Shown one piece after another: positions 43,364-52,425 of a stretch of DNA of 57,875 bases. The DNA lies in assembly GCA_024400955.1 (NCBI GenBank), contig JAKSLY010000014.1:1-57875 (forward strand), given 5' to 3'. The notes below the pieces were generated by a model. It made no database searches. It was not told where the DNA came from and saw only the letters and a list, made by a program, of their open reading frames with translations. This DNA comes from Treponema sp. (GTDB lineage Bacteria; Spirochaetota; Spirochaetia; Treponematales; Treponemataceae). Numbering within the stretch: the stretch's first letter is position 1; each line of letters opens with the position of its first letter. A program made the translations under genes and the position numbers.

Positions 43364-43524
43364 AATATACATCCTCTAATAAAAAAATCTTGGCACGATT
43401 ATAAAGATAAATGGAAAAAATGTCATCCATAATTACATATTTATATAGAAGAAAATGAAGATTAACTGGTGGAACTTTTTGATTGCCGCGTGCCGAAAAA
43501 TTTTGCTTATTGGGGAATTTCATA

Positions 43525-43538
43525 CTATACTAGTATAG
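43525..43538. promoter_or_regulatory. Palindrome upstream of pectinesterase-like gene
   Basis: CTATACTAGTATAG is a perfect 14-bp palindrome 75 bp upstream of the gene at 43614. It includes a TATACT that could be a -10 box, so a repressor bound here could block transcription. Confidence 0.45.
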
Positions 43539-43613
43539 GTAATTAAAATATTTGACGTGCTGTTTTTTTTCACTGTGCGGACAAATGCCATTAAAAAAAA
43601 GAGAGGGATAAAA

Positions 43614-44627
43614 ATGATAGAATTGCATGTAAGTTCCAAGTCACCGGCAGCCATTACATCTGCCATAAAGAAAATAAAGGAGATGTCTTCCACCGGGGCC
43701 ATTTCAAAGACTTCCGTTGTTCACCTGATCCTTGAAAAGGGCGTGTACATGGAGACTGTAAAGTATAATCTTGCTAATCCGCTTGTAATGGAAAGTGCAC
43801 CGGGAACGCCGGCTGATTCCTGCGTGATTCAGGCCGATAACTGCGACTCCTACAACAAGGGACAGGGGTACAGATCCATTTTTGTCCTGGGGCCAAACTG
43901 CAGGAATGTAACATTGAAGAACTTTACCATCAGGAATACCCACAACCGCATTGTGGAAACCGGTGATGATACTCCGGACCTTGGGGAGTCATTCCTGTGG
44001 AACAACACCCAGGGCGTGCTGAACTGCCTTAACCTTAAGATTGAAGGAAACAGGAATGCCGTTTACCTTAAGGGTACAAGTTCCTTTATCAATTCGACCA
44101 TTGCAGGGGACAGCGATTATATTACTGGAGAGGTACAGACGGCATATTTTGAAAACTGTACCCTTTATACCAAGGGGTGCATGAGGCCAGATGTGGTGCC
44201 AAGCGTTGTAAATAGCCATGCCCTAAAGGATGCAAAGGGGTTTGTTTTCTCTTCATGTGCATTTACGGGAAACGTCAAGAAGGATAGGGACTGTTTTGTG
44301 GTCAAGACCGACGGAAAGGGTACAGAATCTTCCGACAAGGACTGGGATAGTGTTGCACTGCTGAACTGTACCTATGACGAAAACTATTCGCCGGAACTGA
44401 TCTGGGATGACGACATGAGTCTTGAAGCCTATCCCCGCGGCAATGCACAGACTGGGGTAAGGGAGTATAATCCAAGGACAAGGAATTCCGATGGCTCAGT
44501 GGTGGCTTCTGATACGGGTAGAAGAAACGTAAGGGCCTATACCCTGACTGACGACGATTATTACCAGAATTATGCAACAAGGTTCCTGGTCTTTAGGGGA
44601 ACCCAGTTTGAATCAGCCGGAATGTAA
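43614..44627 (+). CDS. Pectinesterase-like beta-helix protein without signal peptide
   Basis: A 337-residue protein from ATG 43614 (GAGAGGGA upstream). LILEKGVYMETV is the usual GxYxE opening of pectin methylesterases. NVTLKNFTIRNTHN, AVYLKGTSSFINSTI and AGDSDYITGEVQTAYFENC match the helical rungs and the catalytic Asp block (DFIFG in the family, here DYITG). The final Trp/Arg block is less clear. It lacks any signal peptide, unlike most pectinesterases, so it may act inside the cell on imported methylated oligogalacturonides. A 14-bp palindrome lies upstream. No other pectin genes are adjacent. Confidence 0.8.
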   Translation: MIELHVSSKSPAAITSAIKKIKEMSSTGAISKTSVVHLILEKGVYMETVKYNLANPLVMESAPGTPADSCVIQADNCDSYNKGQGYRSIFVLGPNCRNVTLKNFTIRNTHNRIVETGDDTPDLGESFLWNNTQGVLNCLNLKIEGNRNAVYLKGTSSFINSTIAGDSDYITGEVQTAYFENCTLYTKGCMRPDVVPSVVNSHALKDAKGFVFSSCAFTGNVKKDRDCFVVKTDGKGTESSDKDWDSVALLNCTYDENYSPELIWDDDMSLEAYPRGNAQTGVREYNPRTRNSDGSVVASDTGRRNVRAYTLTDDDYYQNYATRFLVFRGTQFESAGM

Positions 44628-44722
44628 GGCATTTTTTAGGGGGCAGCATGCAGTTCTTGAATTGGCGGCTGCCCTTATTTTATTGAAGAAAAATGTAAAA
44701 TGTGGTAAAATAGGTCGGCTAT

Positions 44723-44792
44723 ATATAAGAAACATTATATAAGAAACATTATATAAGAAACATTATATAAGAAACATTATATAAGAAACATT
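44723..44792. repeat. Five tandem copies of a 14-bp repeat
   Basis: ATATAAGAAACATT occurs five times in perfect tandem, with a partial unit on either side. It is located 85 bp upstream of the WecA/MraY-type gene, in the promoter or leader region, where a change in copy number could alter expression. Confidence 0.95.
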
Positions 44793-44877
44793 ATATGTAG
44801 GTCTTTTGTTTAAAGATTGAAAGACTGGTTGAAGATGCTTCCGTTGCCCATGAAGCTGGTTTCTGGAAGAATTTTCC

Positions 44878-45960
44878 ATGACATTGAGGTTCCAATTGAA
44901 AGATTTATATATATACATAATTTGCTCTTTTCTTCTGTCGGCAGCACTGATTCCTTGCATAATTAAGTTCTGCAAGGCCTACAGCCTGTATGACTCGGTG
45001 AATTCCAGGAAGATCCATTCCGGAAACATTCCCCGCCTGGGAGGAGTTGCCTTTGCAGTTTCCTTCGTGGTTTGTTCCCTCGTTTGCCTTATCAAGAATA
45101 CTGAAATCAGCGGAATGAATGCCCTTCCAATTTTGGTTTCCGGCGTAATCATCTTTGTCTTTGGAATCCTTGATGACCTTCTGGAACTGCGCGCCATCGT
45201 AAAGCTTGTTGTTCAGCTTGTTGCATGTACCATTGTTGTTTCCAACGGGTTTTACTTCAGGCAGATTTTTGCATGGGTTTTGCCAGTGTGGATCGGCCAG
45301 ACGGTTTCCTTCATGTGGATTCTCGGAATCATCAATGCCTATAACCTTATAGACGGAATGGACGGTCTTTGCGGTACCCTCAGCTTTTTTACCCTGGTAA
45401 CCCTTGGGTTCGTTCTTCTTCCAACTTTTGCAGAAGGTTCAATCATCTGCTTTATTCTTGCGGCTGCCGTTGCAGGATTCCTGGTATTTAACCTTCCGAT
45501 AAAGAATGCAAAGATTTTCATGGGTGATGCGGGAAGCCAGCTCCTTGGATTCATGATTGCAACGATTCCTTTGTGCAGGGCGGGTGCATACATTGAATTC
45601 AACAAGTTCCTGATTCTTCTCGTTCTGGTTGCCTTTCCTATGATTGATACGATTGCAGCCATCTGGAGACGTCTGCGCGAGCACCGTGGAATCATGAGCC
45701 CTGACAAGCAGCACCTTCACCATAAGCTCTTGAATTTTGGATATACCAAGGTTCAGGCCCTGTTCCTTATTGACGCAATTCAGGTTGTCCTTTGCTTTAC
45801 GGTTCTTTTTTCCGTATACCTTAACAGAAGGATTACCCTGGTGTTCCTCATTGTTGCCTATGCCTTCATGATCTGTTTCTTTTCTTTCATTCACTTTTCC
45901 AATGCTGCCCTTAACAGGAAGCTTGCTGCGGAAGGTAAGCTGGATTCTGTGATTAAGTAG
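44878..45960 (+). CDS. WecA/MraY-family phospho-sugar transferase
   Basis: A 360-residue polytopic protein with about eleven hydrophobic segments. Family signatures are DSVNSRKIHSGNIPRLGG, NAYNLIDGMDGLCG (metal-binding DxxDG region), FMGDAGSQLLGF and HLHHKLLNFGY. The HxxH-type and DGxDG motifs place it with undecaprenyl-phosphate GlcNAc-1-phosphate transferases (WecA/TagO) rather than peptidoglycan MraY. It would attach the first sugar phosphate to the lipid carrier for surface glycans. The family 2 transferase at 1556 could act later on such a glycan, though the genes are far apart. Confidence 0.93.
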   Translation: MTLRFQLKDLYIYIICSFLLSAALIPCIIKFCKAYSLYDSVNSRKIHSGNIPRLGGVAFAVSFVVCSLVCLIKNTEISGMNALPILVSGVIIFVFGILDDLLELRAIVKLVVQLVACTIVVSNGFYFRQIFAWVLPVWIGQTVSFMWILGIINAYNLIDGMDGLCGTLSFFTLVTLGFVLLPTFAEGSIICFILAAAVAGFLVFNLPIKNAKIFMGDAGSQLLGFMIATIPLCRAGAYIEFNKFLILLVLVAFPMIDTIAAIWRRLREHRGIMSPDKQHLHHKLLNFGYTKVQALFLIDAIQVVLCFTVLFSVYLNRRITLVFLIVAYAFMICFFSFIHFSNAALNRKLAAEGKLDSVIK

Positions 45961-46004
45961 TGGAAGTTCATTGATGCAAGATGGCCAAATTGGCTTGGCT
46001 TTCA

Positions 46005-46035
46005 GGCTGCTGCAGTTTTGCGGTGGCCTTTTTTT
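46005..46035 (+). terminator. Terminator after the WecA-like gene
   Basis: GGCTGCTGC and GCGGTGGCC form a 9-bp stem with three G-T pairs around AGTTTT, followed by seven Ts. Confidence 0.7.
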
Positions 46036-46085
46036 ATGGGCTGAGAGCTAGTGGGTTAGCGGTTCATATTCTTCCTATATTGTAA

Positions 46086-46114
46086 TTGATTGATACGGGA
46101 AATTTATTTATACT
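46086..46114 (+). promoter_or_regulatory. Candidate purL promoter with start site at the ATG
   Basis: TTGATT (46086-46091) and TATACT (46109-46114) with a 17-bp spacer. The expected start of transcription falls at about 46121, the A of the purL start codon. There is no Shine-Dalgarno sequence. Confidence 0.6.
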
Positions 46115-46120
46115 CATTGA

Positions 46121-49100
46121 ATGGTTCGTATCTATGTAGAAAGAAAGGCTGGCTTTCAGAATGAAGCAGCCCGCATCAAGTCCGAGATTAACGGATTTTT
46201 GGGAATTGGCGGTGTTACCGGTGTTCGCTATTTTAACCGGTACGATATTGAAAACGTTTCAGACGAAGTTGCAAAGGTTGCTGCGGTAAGAATTTTTTCT
46301 GAACCACAGAGCGATTTTGTTACATTTGAAAACATTGAGATTCCACAGGGAACTCAGGTTATCGTCTGGGAATACCTGCCGGGCCAGTACGACCAGCGCG
46401 CAGACAGTGCCGAACAGTGTCTTTCTATTCTTCGTGAAGGACTTCGCGGAACAGTTACAGTTGGAACGGAACCACCACGCGTAAGGTGTGCAAAGCTTGT
46501 CATTCTTGAAGGTTCCGTAAGTGCAGATGACGTTCTCAAGATTCAGAAATACTTGATCAATCCGGTGGACAGCCGTCTTGCTGCTGCTGAAAAGCCTGCA
46601 ACATTGAAGATGGAAGCTGTCGATCCTGCCGACATTCCTGTTATTGAAGGGTTCATTTCCTTTGATGATGCTAAGCTTGATTCTTACAGGAAGGAACTTG
46701 GTCTTGCCATGGACAATGCGGACATTAAGTTCCTCCAGGATTACTTCAAGTCAATTAACCGCGATCCAACACTGACGGAAATCCGCGTTCTTGATACATA
46801 TTGGTCGGATCACTGCCGCCATACAACATTCCTTACCCATCTTGATGAACTCAAGATTGAGGAAGGTCCATACGCTTCTGTCTTCAGGAAGTCATGGGAA
46901 AACTATACCAGCATGAGGACAGACCTTTATGCTGACCGCAAGGATAAGCCTGTTACCCTCATGGACATGGCATGCATCGGTGCAAAGTACCTTCGTAAGC
47001 ATGGCAAGCTTGATGACCTTGAGGTGAGTGCAGAAATCAACGCATGTTCCGTATTCATTGACGTTCACTATACGACAGACGAAAAGGGAAATCCTATAGC
47101 TGCTGATGATCCAAAGGCAACCGAAAGATGGCTTTTGCAGTTTAAGAATGAAACACACAACCACCCTACAGAAATCGAACCTTTTGGTGGCGCTGCAACC
47201 TGTCTTGGTGGAGCGATCCGTGACCCTCTTTCTGGCCGTGCATGGGTTTACCAGTCAATGCGCATTACCGGTGCTGCAGACCCTACAGTTCCTCTTAAGG
47301 ATACCCTTAAGGGAAAGCTTCCGCAGCTTAAGATTGTACGCGAATCGGCACAGGGATTTTCTTCTTACGGTAACCAGATTGGTCTTACGACAGGCCAGGT
47401 TCAGGAAGTATATCATCCGGGTTATGTTGCAAAGCGCATGGAACTTGGTGCAGTTATTGCTGCAGCTCCCTGCGACCAGGTTATGCGTGAAGAACCGGAT
47501 GCAGGCGATGTTGTAATTCTTCTTGGTGGCGGTACGGGCCGCGACGGTATTGGTGGTGCAACAGGTTCTTCAAAGGTTCACACGACAAAATCTGTTACAA
47601 CCGCTGCTGCTGAAGTTCAGAAGGGAAATGCCGTTGAAGAAAGAAAGATTCAGAAGCTCTTCCGCAACAAGGAAGTCTGCCGCATGATCCGCCGCTGCAA
47701 CGACTTTGGTGCAGGTGGTGTTTCCGTTGCAATCGGTGAACTTGCCCCAGGACTTGAAATCAACCTGGACAAGGTTCCAAAGAAGTATGACGGTCTTGAT
47801 GGAACTGAACTTGCAATTTCCGAAAGCCAGGAACGCATGGCATGTGTTGTACGCAAGGGCGATGTTGAAAAGTTCATCAAGGCAACAAATGACGAAAACC
47901 TCAATGCAGTTGTAGTTGCAGAAGTTACAGATACGGACAAGCTGGTAATGAAGTGGCGTGGAAAGACAATCGTTGAACTTGACCGCTCATTCCTTGACGC
48001 AGCCGGTGCCGAGCATCATGCAGTTGCAGACATTGTTTCTCCTGCTGAACCTAAGGATTCTCCACTTGTTCATCCTCTTGCAGCCGTTGAAAAGATTCTT
48101 GATGAAGATGAAGATTCCCTCAAGGAAGCATGGCTTGCAAACATCAACGACCTTTCATGCTGTTCTCAGCGTGGTCTCGGTGAACGCTTTGACGGTTCCA
48201 TCGGTTCTTCTTCCGTTCTGTTCCCTTATGGTGGAAAATACCAGGGTACGCCTGAAGCTGCCATGTCTGCAAAGATTCCGGTTCTTTCTCCTAGGGAAAC
48301 ATCTACAGTTTCCCTCATGGCTTACGGATATGACCCTTACGTTTCACAGTGGTCGCCATGGCATGGTGCACAGACAGCAGTTCTTTCTTCACTGGCAAAA
48401 ATTGCATGTATCGGTGGAAAGCCTGAAAGCTGCCGCCTGACATTCCAGGAATTCTTTGGCCGCGCAGTAAGCGAAAAGACATGGGGATTCCCGGCTGCTG
48501 CACTGCTTGGTTCCGTAGATGCACAGATTGCAATGGGTACAGGTTCCATCGGTGGAAAGGATTCAATGTCGGGAACATTTGAAGACATCAACGTTCCACA
48601 CACACTTGTTTCGTTTGCTGTTGATACGGAAGACGTTAAGAATGTTGCTTCCGGTGCATTCAAGAAGGCTGGAAGTTCGATCTATATTGTAAGCGTTCCT
48701 TATGACGGACAGCTTGTTCCAGACTGGGAAGCATTCAAGAAGAATGCAAAGGTTCTTTACAGGCTTAACAGCGAAGGCAAGATCTGCGCAATGTATCCTG
48801 TAAGTGCAGGTGGTATTGCAGAAGCCGTCAGCAAGATGGCTCTTGGAAACAAGATTGGTGCTGCCCTTGATACGATTCCTCTCAGTGCAACTGCAATGGG
48901 TACAGACAAGGGTGCAGATGTAAAGGACCTGTTTACTCCTCAGTACGGTTCAATCATTGTTGAAACGGATGAAGACCTGGAAAAGGTTGCAGATTTTGCA
49001 ATGGGTACAGTTTGCAAGATTGGTGTTACCCAGGATGAAAAGGTAATTTCCTTTGATGACGAAACCATTGGTCTTGATGAAATTGAAAACGCATGGGAAT

Positions 49101-50077
49101 CAAAGCTTAGCTCGGCATTCCCACCGGTTAGCGGAAAGAAGGAACAGCCTGCCCTTGAAAAGTGGGCTCTTGATGAACACAAGTCCCTTGCAGAAGCACG
49201 TGAAAGCGTAAAGGCTCAGGGTCCTGTGATTCTCGATTCTTCAAAGGCAAAGCCAAGGGTTGTTCTTCCTGTATTCCCTGGTACAAACTGCGAACTGGAC
49301 ATGCAGCGTGCATTCAACATTGCAGGTGCAGATACAAAGCTTGTGGCCATCAGGAACAGGCTTCCAGGCCAGCTTGAGGCTTCCCTTGCTGAACTTGAAA
49401 AGGAAGTTTCTACGGCACAGATCCTTGCCCTGAGCGGCGGTTTCTCTGCTGGTGACGAACCTGACGGATCTGCCAAGTTCATCGTAAATGTTCTTCGCAA
49501 CAAGAAGATTGAAGACCAGATTATGGCCCTCATAAAGAATCGTGACGGTCTCGTTCTTGGTATCTGTAACGGTTTCCAGGCCCTTGTTAAGACTGGTCTT
49601 GCAATGTACGGTGAATTCCGCGACATGACGGGAGACATGCCAACACTTACATACAACACAAACGGCCGCCATATCAGCCGCATTGTCCGCACACGCGTAG
49701 TAAGTGCAAAGAGCCCTTGGGCCCTGGACAGGTCGGTTCTTGATCCAAAGACCCACCTTATTGCAATCAGCCATGGTGAAGGTCGCTTTGTAGTTGATGC
49801 AAAGACTGCAGAAGAGATGTTCAGGAACGGTCAGGTATTTACACAGTACGTTGATGAAAACGGAGTTCCTGCAATCAGCGAGCCGGACAATCCAAACGGA
49901 TCACTCTTTGCAATTGAAGGAATTACAAGTCCTGACGGACGCGTTCTTGGAAAGATGGGACATAATGAACGTTCAATTGGAATCAATGCTGACGGTTCAA
50001 GCAATGACCTGTTCAAGAACATTCCTGGCGATAAGGCACAGAATATCTTTGCAGCAGGCGTAAGGTACTTTAACTAA
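46121..50077 (+). CDS. purL: Phosphoribosylformylglycinamidine synthase, single-chain
   Basis: A 1318-residue large-type PurL of de novo purine synthesis (FGAR + glutamine + ATP to FGAM). The synthase half has STYWSDHCRHTTF-like DTYWSDHCRHTTFLTHLDEL, then NETHNHPTEIEPFGGAATCL. A second PurM-like domain lies at about 650-1000, and the C-terminal class I glutaminase has the nucleophile in LVLGICNGFQALV and the His/Glu pair in ISHGEGRF. All catalytic parts appear intact in one chain, so separate PurQ and PurS are not needed. A promoter whose start site coincides with the ATG suggests a leaderless transcript. Three exact GGGTACAG words lie in its second half. Confidence 0.97.
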   Translation: MVRIYVERKAGFQNEAARIKSEINGFLGIGGVTGVRYFNRYDIENVSDEVAKVAAVRIFSEPQSDFVTFENIEIPQGTQVIVWEYLPGQYDQRADSAEQCLSILREGLRGTVTVGTEPPRVRCAKLVILEGSVSADDVLKIQKYLINPVDSRLAAAEKPATLKMEAVDPADIPVIEGFISFDDAKLDSYRKELGLAMDNADIKFLQDYFKSINRDPTLTEIRVLDTYWSDHCRHTTFLTHLDELKIEEGPYASVFRKSWENYTSMRTDLYADRKDKPVTLMDMACIGAKYLRKHGKLDDLEVSAEINACSVFIDVHYTTDEKGNPIAADDPKATERWLLQFKNETHNHPTEIEPFGGAATCLGGAIRDPLSGRAWVYQSMRITGAADPTVPLKDTLKGKLPQLKIVRESAQGFSSYGNQIGLTTGQVQEVYHPGYVAKRMELGAVIAAAPCDQVMREEPDAGDVVILLGGGTGRDGIGGATGSSKVHTTKSVTTAAAEVQKGNAVEERKIQKLFRNKEVCRMIRRCNDFGAGGVSVAIGELAPGLEINLDKVPKKYDGLDGTELAISESQERMACVVRKGDVEKFIKATNDENLNAVVVAEVTDTDKLVMKWRGKTIVELDRSFLDAAGAEHHAVADIVSPAEPKDSPLVHPLAAVEKILDEDEDSLKEAWLANINDLSCCSQRGLGERFDGSIGSSSVLFPYGGKYQGTPEAAMSAKIPVLSPRETSTVSLMAYGYDPYVSQWSPWHGAQTAVLSSLAKIACIGGKPESCRLTFQEFFGRAVSEKTWGFPAAALLGSVDAQIAMGTGSIGGKDSMSGTFEDINVPHTLVSFAVDTEDVKNVASGAFKKAGSSIYIVSVPYDGQLVPDWEAFKKNAKVLYRLNSEGKICAMYPVSAGGIAEAVSKMALGNKIGAALDTIPLSATAMGTDKGADVKDLFTPQYGSIIVETDEDLEKVADFAMGTVCKIGVTQDEKVISFDDETIGLDEIENAWESKLSSAFPPVSGKKEQPALEKWALDEHKSLAEARESVKAQGPVILDSSKAKPRVVLPVFPGTNCELDMQRAFNIAGADTKLVAIRNRLPGQLEASLAELEKEVSTAQILALSGGFSAGDEPDGSAKFIVNVLRNKKIEDQIMALIKNRDGLVLGICNGFQALVKTGLAMYGEFRDMTGDMPTLTYNTNGRHISRIVRTRVVSAKSPWALDRSVLDPKTHLIAISHGEGRFVVDAKTAEEMFRNGQVFTQYVDENGVPAISEPDNPNGSLFAIEGITSPDGRVLGKMGHNERSIGINADGSSNDLFKNIPGDKAQNIFAAGVRYFN

Positions 50078-50093
50078 ATAAAGAATGCCAAGA

Positions 50094-50136
50094 AAAGGGT
50101 ACAGATTGTCTTGCAAAGGGTAGTCTGTACCCTTAC
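50094..50136 (+). terminator. Terminator-like hairpin after purL from GGGTACAG pair
   Basis: AAGGGTACAGA and TCTGTACCCTT pair perfectly across a 16-nt loop, about 18 bp after the purL stop. A short T-rich stretch (ACTTTT) follows. It is the second case of an inverted GGGTACAG pair forming a stem. Confidence 0.8.
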
Positions 50137-50161
50137 TTTTGGTGACAGATGGAAATAGAAA

Positions 50162-51169
50162 ATGAAAAAAATTAGCGTAATTATTGCGGCAGCAGCCTTG
50201 TTCATGCTGTCTTCTTGTGGAAAGGCAAAATGGTATTCTGATTATGAGGCAGCTAAGGAAGAAGCCAAAAAATCAAGCAAGGATATTTTTCTTGTTTTTT
50301 CCGGTGATGACTGGGATGATAACAGCGCAAAATTTAAGGGCGCAGTTTTGAATGCAAGTGAATTTGAAAAGGAAGTTTCAAAGGAATTTGTACTTGTGAA
50401 CATCGATTTTTCCCAGGAAGAATTTGCAAAGACACAGATTGGTGAAGATGCAACTGAAGCCGAGAAAAAGGAAGCCGAAAGGATAGAGAGTGAATACAAG
50501 GTTAAGGATGCTCTTGGACGCATGTACAAGGTCAAGGACTGGCCTGCAATGTATGTCTGTACCTATGAGGGCTATGTTTTGGGTACAGTTTCAATTGACC
50601 CGACAGCAAGCCTTGAAGATAAGGACTGCGTAAAAAAATATGCGGAAAAGGTTTATGGGGCCAGAGTCAGTTCAACGGATACAGTTTTACCTTTGATTCA
50701 GGCTGTAAGAACTACCAAGGGAATTGAAAAGGCAGAAAACATCGACAAACTTGTTTCTTCTGCAGAGAAGGTTTACAGCGACTTGTACCGTGGTCTTGTC
50801 CAGGAATTTCCTTCCCTGGATCCTGATGATACTTTGGGAAAGATCGGCTTTTATGAACTTGCAGAAACTTGCTATAAGTCTTATGATGCAATTCGCGAGG
50901 GTACAGATCCTGCCGCTCCATTCCTTGAAGTAATTGAAGGGGGCCACCTTTCCCAGGAACAGGTGCAGGAAGCATGGTATATGGCAGCATATTCCATCGT
51001 TAACCTTCCTGATGTGGATAATGACAGGGTAATCGACTACCTTGAAAAAGCTTATGCCATCGACCCGGAAAGCAATGGTGCCCAGCAGATCATGAAGACT
51101 CTGGATTCCATGAAGACTTTCATCAAGATGAAGAAAGAAGCTGAATCTGAAACAACAGAAGAGGAATAA
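50162..51169 (+). CDS. Thioredoxin-fold lipoprotein lacking the CxxC motif
   Basis: A 335-residue lipoprotein (MKKISVIIAAAALFMLSSCG; lipobox LSSC, Cys19). Residues about 25-165 resemble a thioredoxin-like fold: YEAAKEEAKKSSKDIFLVFS, EFEKEVSKEFVLVNIDFSQE, then VKDWPAMYVCTYEGYVLGTV with the cis-Pro-like WPA. Where the redox CxxC should follow the first strand the sequence is SGDDWDD, so disulfide chemistry is not expected. The C-terminal half is helical, possibly TPR-like, and ends in an acidic tail. It overlaps the next gene as TAATG and heads a unit with two CNNM-type proteins. Confidence 0.78.
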   Translation: MKKISVIIAAAALFMLSSCGKAKWYSDYEAAKEEAKKSSKDIFLVFSGDDWDDNSAKFKGAVLNASEFEKEVSKEFVLVNIDFSQEEFAKTQIGEDATEAEKKEAERIESEYKVKDALGRMYKVKDWPAMYVCTYEGYVLGTVSIDPTASLEDKDCVKKYAEKVYGARVSSTDTVLPLIQAVRTTKGIEKAENIDKLVSSAEKVYSDLYRGLVQEFPSLDPDDTLGKIGFYELAETCYKSYDAIREGTDPAAPFLEVIEGGHLSQEQVQEAWYMAAYSIVNLPDVDNDRVIDYLEKAYAIDPESNGAQQIMKTLDSMKTFIKMKKEAESETTEEE

Positions 51170-52425
51170 TGGGCCAAACTGACATACCCCTGTCACTGCT
51201 GCTTTGTGCGGCGGTGGTGCTCGTTCTTTTATCAATGACATTCTCCGCTGCGGAGAGTGCCTTTCTTGCCATCAACAAACTCAGGGTAAGGCTGCTTAAA
51301 AACCAGAGGAACCGTCGGGCCATAAGGGTCTGGAACCTTTTGAGTGACAGAAGCCGCCTGATCAATACGCTTCTTGTGGGCAACAACATTGTCAACATTG
51401 CCCTGTCAGCCCTGTTTTCCTATGTAGCTATTGACCTTTTTGGAAGCGCCGGAATAGGACTTGCAACCTTTGCGGTCACCATAATTCTTCTGATATTTGG
51501 CGAAATCTCACCAAAAACTGCCGCCACCCATCATCCTGAGGCAATTGCCTTTTTCCTATGTGATTTCATATACATTCTTGAAATAGTCTTAAAACCCTTT
51601 GTCTTTGTCTTTACGAGAATTTCTTCTTTTCTTTTGAAGACACTTAAGGTGGACATGAAGGGAAAGACGGTTTCATATACTGAAGAGGAAATAAAGACAT
51701 TTCTCGATGTTGGTCACGAGACTGGAATCATCGAGCACAACGAAAGTTCCATGATGAAGAGGGTCTTCAAATTTACGGACCTGGAAGCAAAGGATATCAT
51801 GATTCCAAGAAAAAAGATTCAGGCCGTTAATGTTGAGGACAGTTACTGGAAGGTGTTAGAGCTTTCCCAAAGGTACAGACTGTCCAGGTTTCCTGTGTTC
51901 AAGAAGGACATAGATGACATTGTTGGCATTATCTACATAAAGGACATGCTGGCCTTTAAGACACATCCGGAGCTTTTTTCAATTACAAGGGTAATGAGGC
52001 CACCTTTGTTCATTTTGGGTACAAAGAAAATGTCAGGCATTCAGCAGATGCTCAGGGAAAATCATCAGAGCATGGCGGTTGTTATCGATGAATATTCGGG
52101 TACAGAAGGAATCCTGACGGTGGAAGACATTGCCCAGGAAATTTTTGGTTCCGAATCAAATGGTTTTCATGAATACCATCAGAATGGTAACAGAGATTTG
52201 GGTACAGATGAAGTTGAAGGTCTTATGCGCCTTGAGGATGTCAATGATCTGTTTGGGGCCAAATTTGAGTCAGAGGACAGTGAAACCGTTGGCGGTTACC
52301 TGATGGAAGTCTTGGGTGCAGTTCCAAAGGTTGGTGACAGAATTCAGGTGGATGGGTACACGCTTACGGTTACGGAGATGGAAGACAAGCGAGTTTCAAA
52401 AATCAAGATAGTGGGGGCAGAATAA
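51169..52425 (+). CDS. CNNM/CorC-type membrane protein (DUF21 + CBS + CorC_HlyC), paralog 1
   Basis: A 418-residue 'hemolysin family' protein. DUF21 at about residues 5-190 has four hydrophobic segments (SAAESAFLAINKLRVRLLKN, GNNIVNIALSALFSYVAIDL, IFGEISPKTAATHHPE). A CBS pair follows (IMIPRKKIQAVNVED, VIDEYSGTEGILTVEDI), then a C-terminal CorC_HlyC domain (GGYLMEVLGAVPKVGDRI). CNNM/CorC proteins transport or regulate Mg2+ in an ATP- and Na+-dependent way. Start and stop codons overlap the neighbouring genes as TAATG, so translation is coupled with the thioredoxin-like lipoprotein and the next paralog. Confidence 0.94.
   Translation: MGQTDIPLSLLLCAAVVLVLLSMTFSAAESAFLAINKLRVRLLKNQRNRRAIRVWNLLSDRSRLINTLLVGNNIVNIALSALFSYVAIDLFGSAGIGLATFAVTIILLIFGEISPKTAATHHPEAIAFFLCDFIYILEIVLKPFVFVFTRISSFLLKTLKVDMKGKTVSYTEEEIKTFLDVGHETGIIEHNESSMMKRVFKFTDLEAKDIMIPRKKIQAVNVEDSYWKVLELSQRYRLSRFPVFKKDIDDIVGIIYIKDMLAFKTHPELFSITRVMRPPLFILGTKKMSGIQQMLRENHQSMAVVIDEYSGTEGILTVEDIAQEIFGSESNGFHEYHQNGNRDLGTDEVEGLMRLEDVNDLFGAKFESEDSETVGGYLMEVLGAVPKVGDRIQVDGYTLTVTEMEDKRVSKIKIVGAE

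Noticed and set aside
44723..44792. Tandem repeat considered as a CRISPR array
   Set aside because: The 14-bp units are contiguous with no spacers, and no cas genes are in the window.
45961..46120. Purine riboswitch upstream of purL
   Set aside because: The gap holds a terminator for the previous gene and a promoter right at the ATG, leaving no room for an aptamer, and no purine-riboswitch core was seen.
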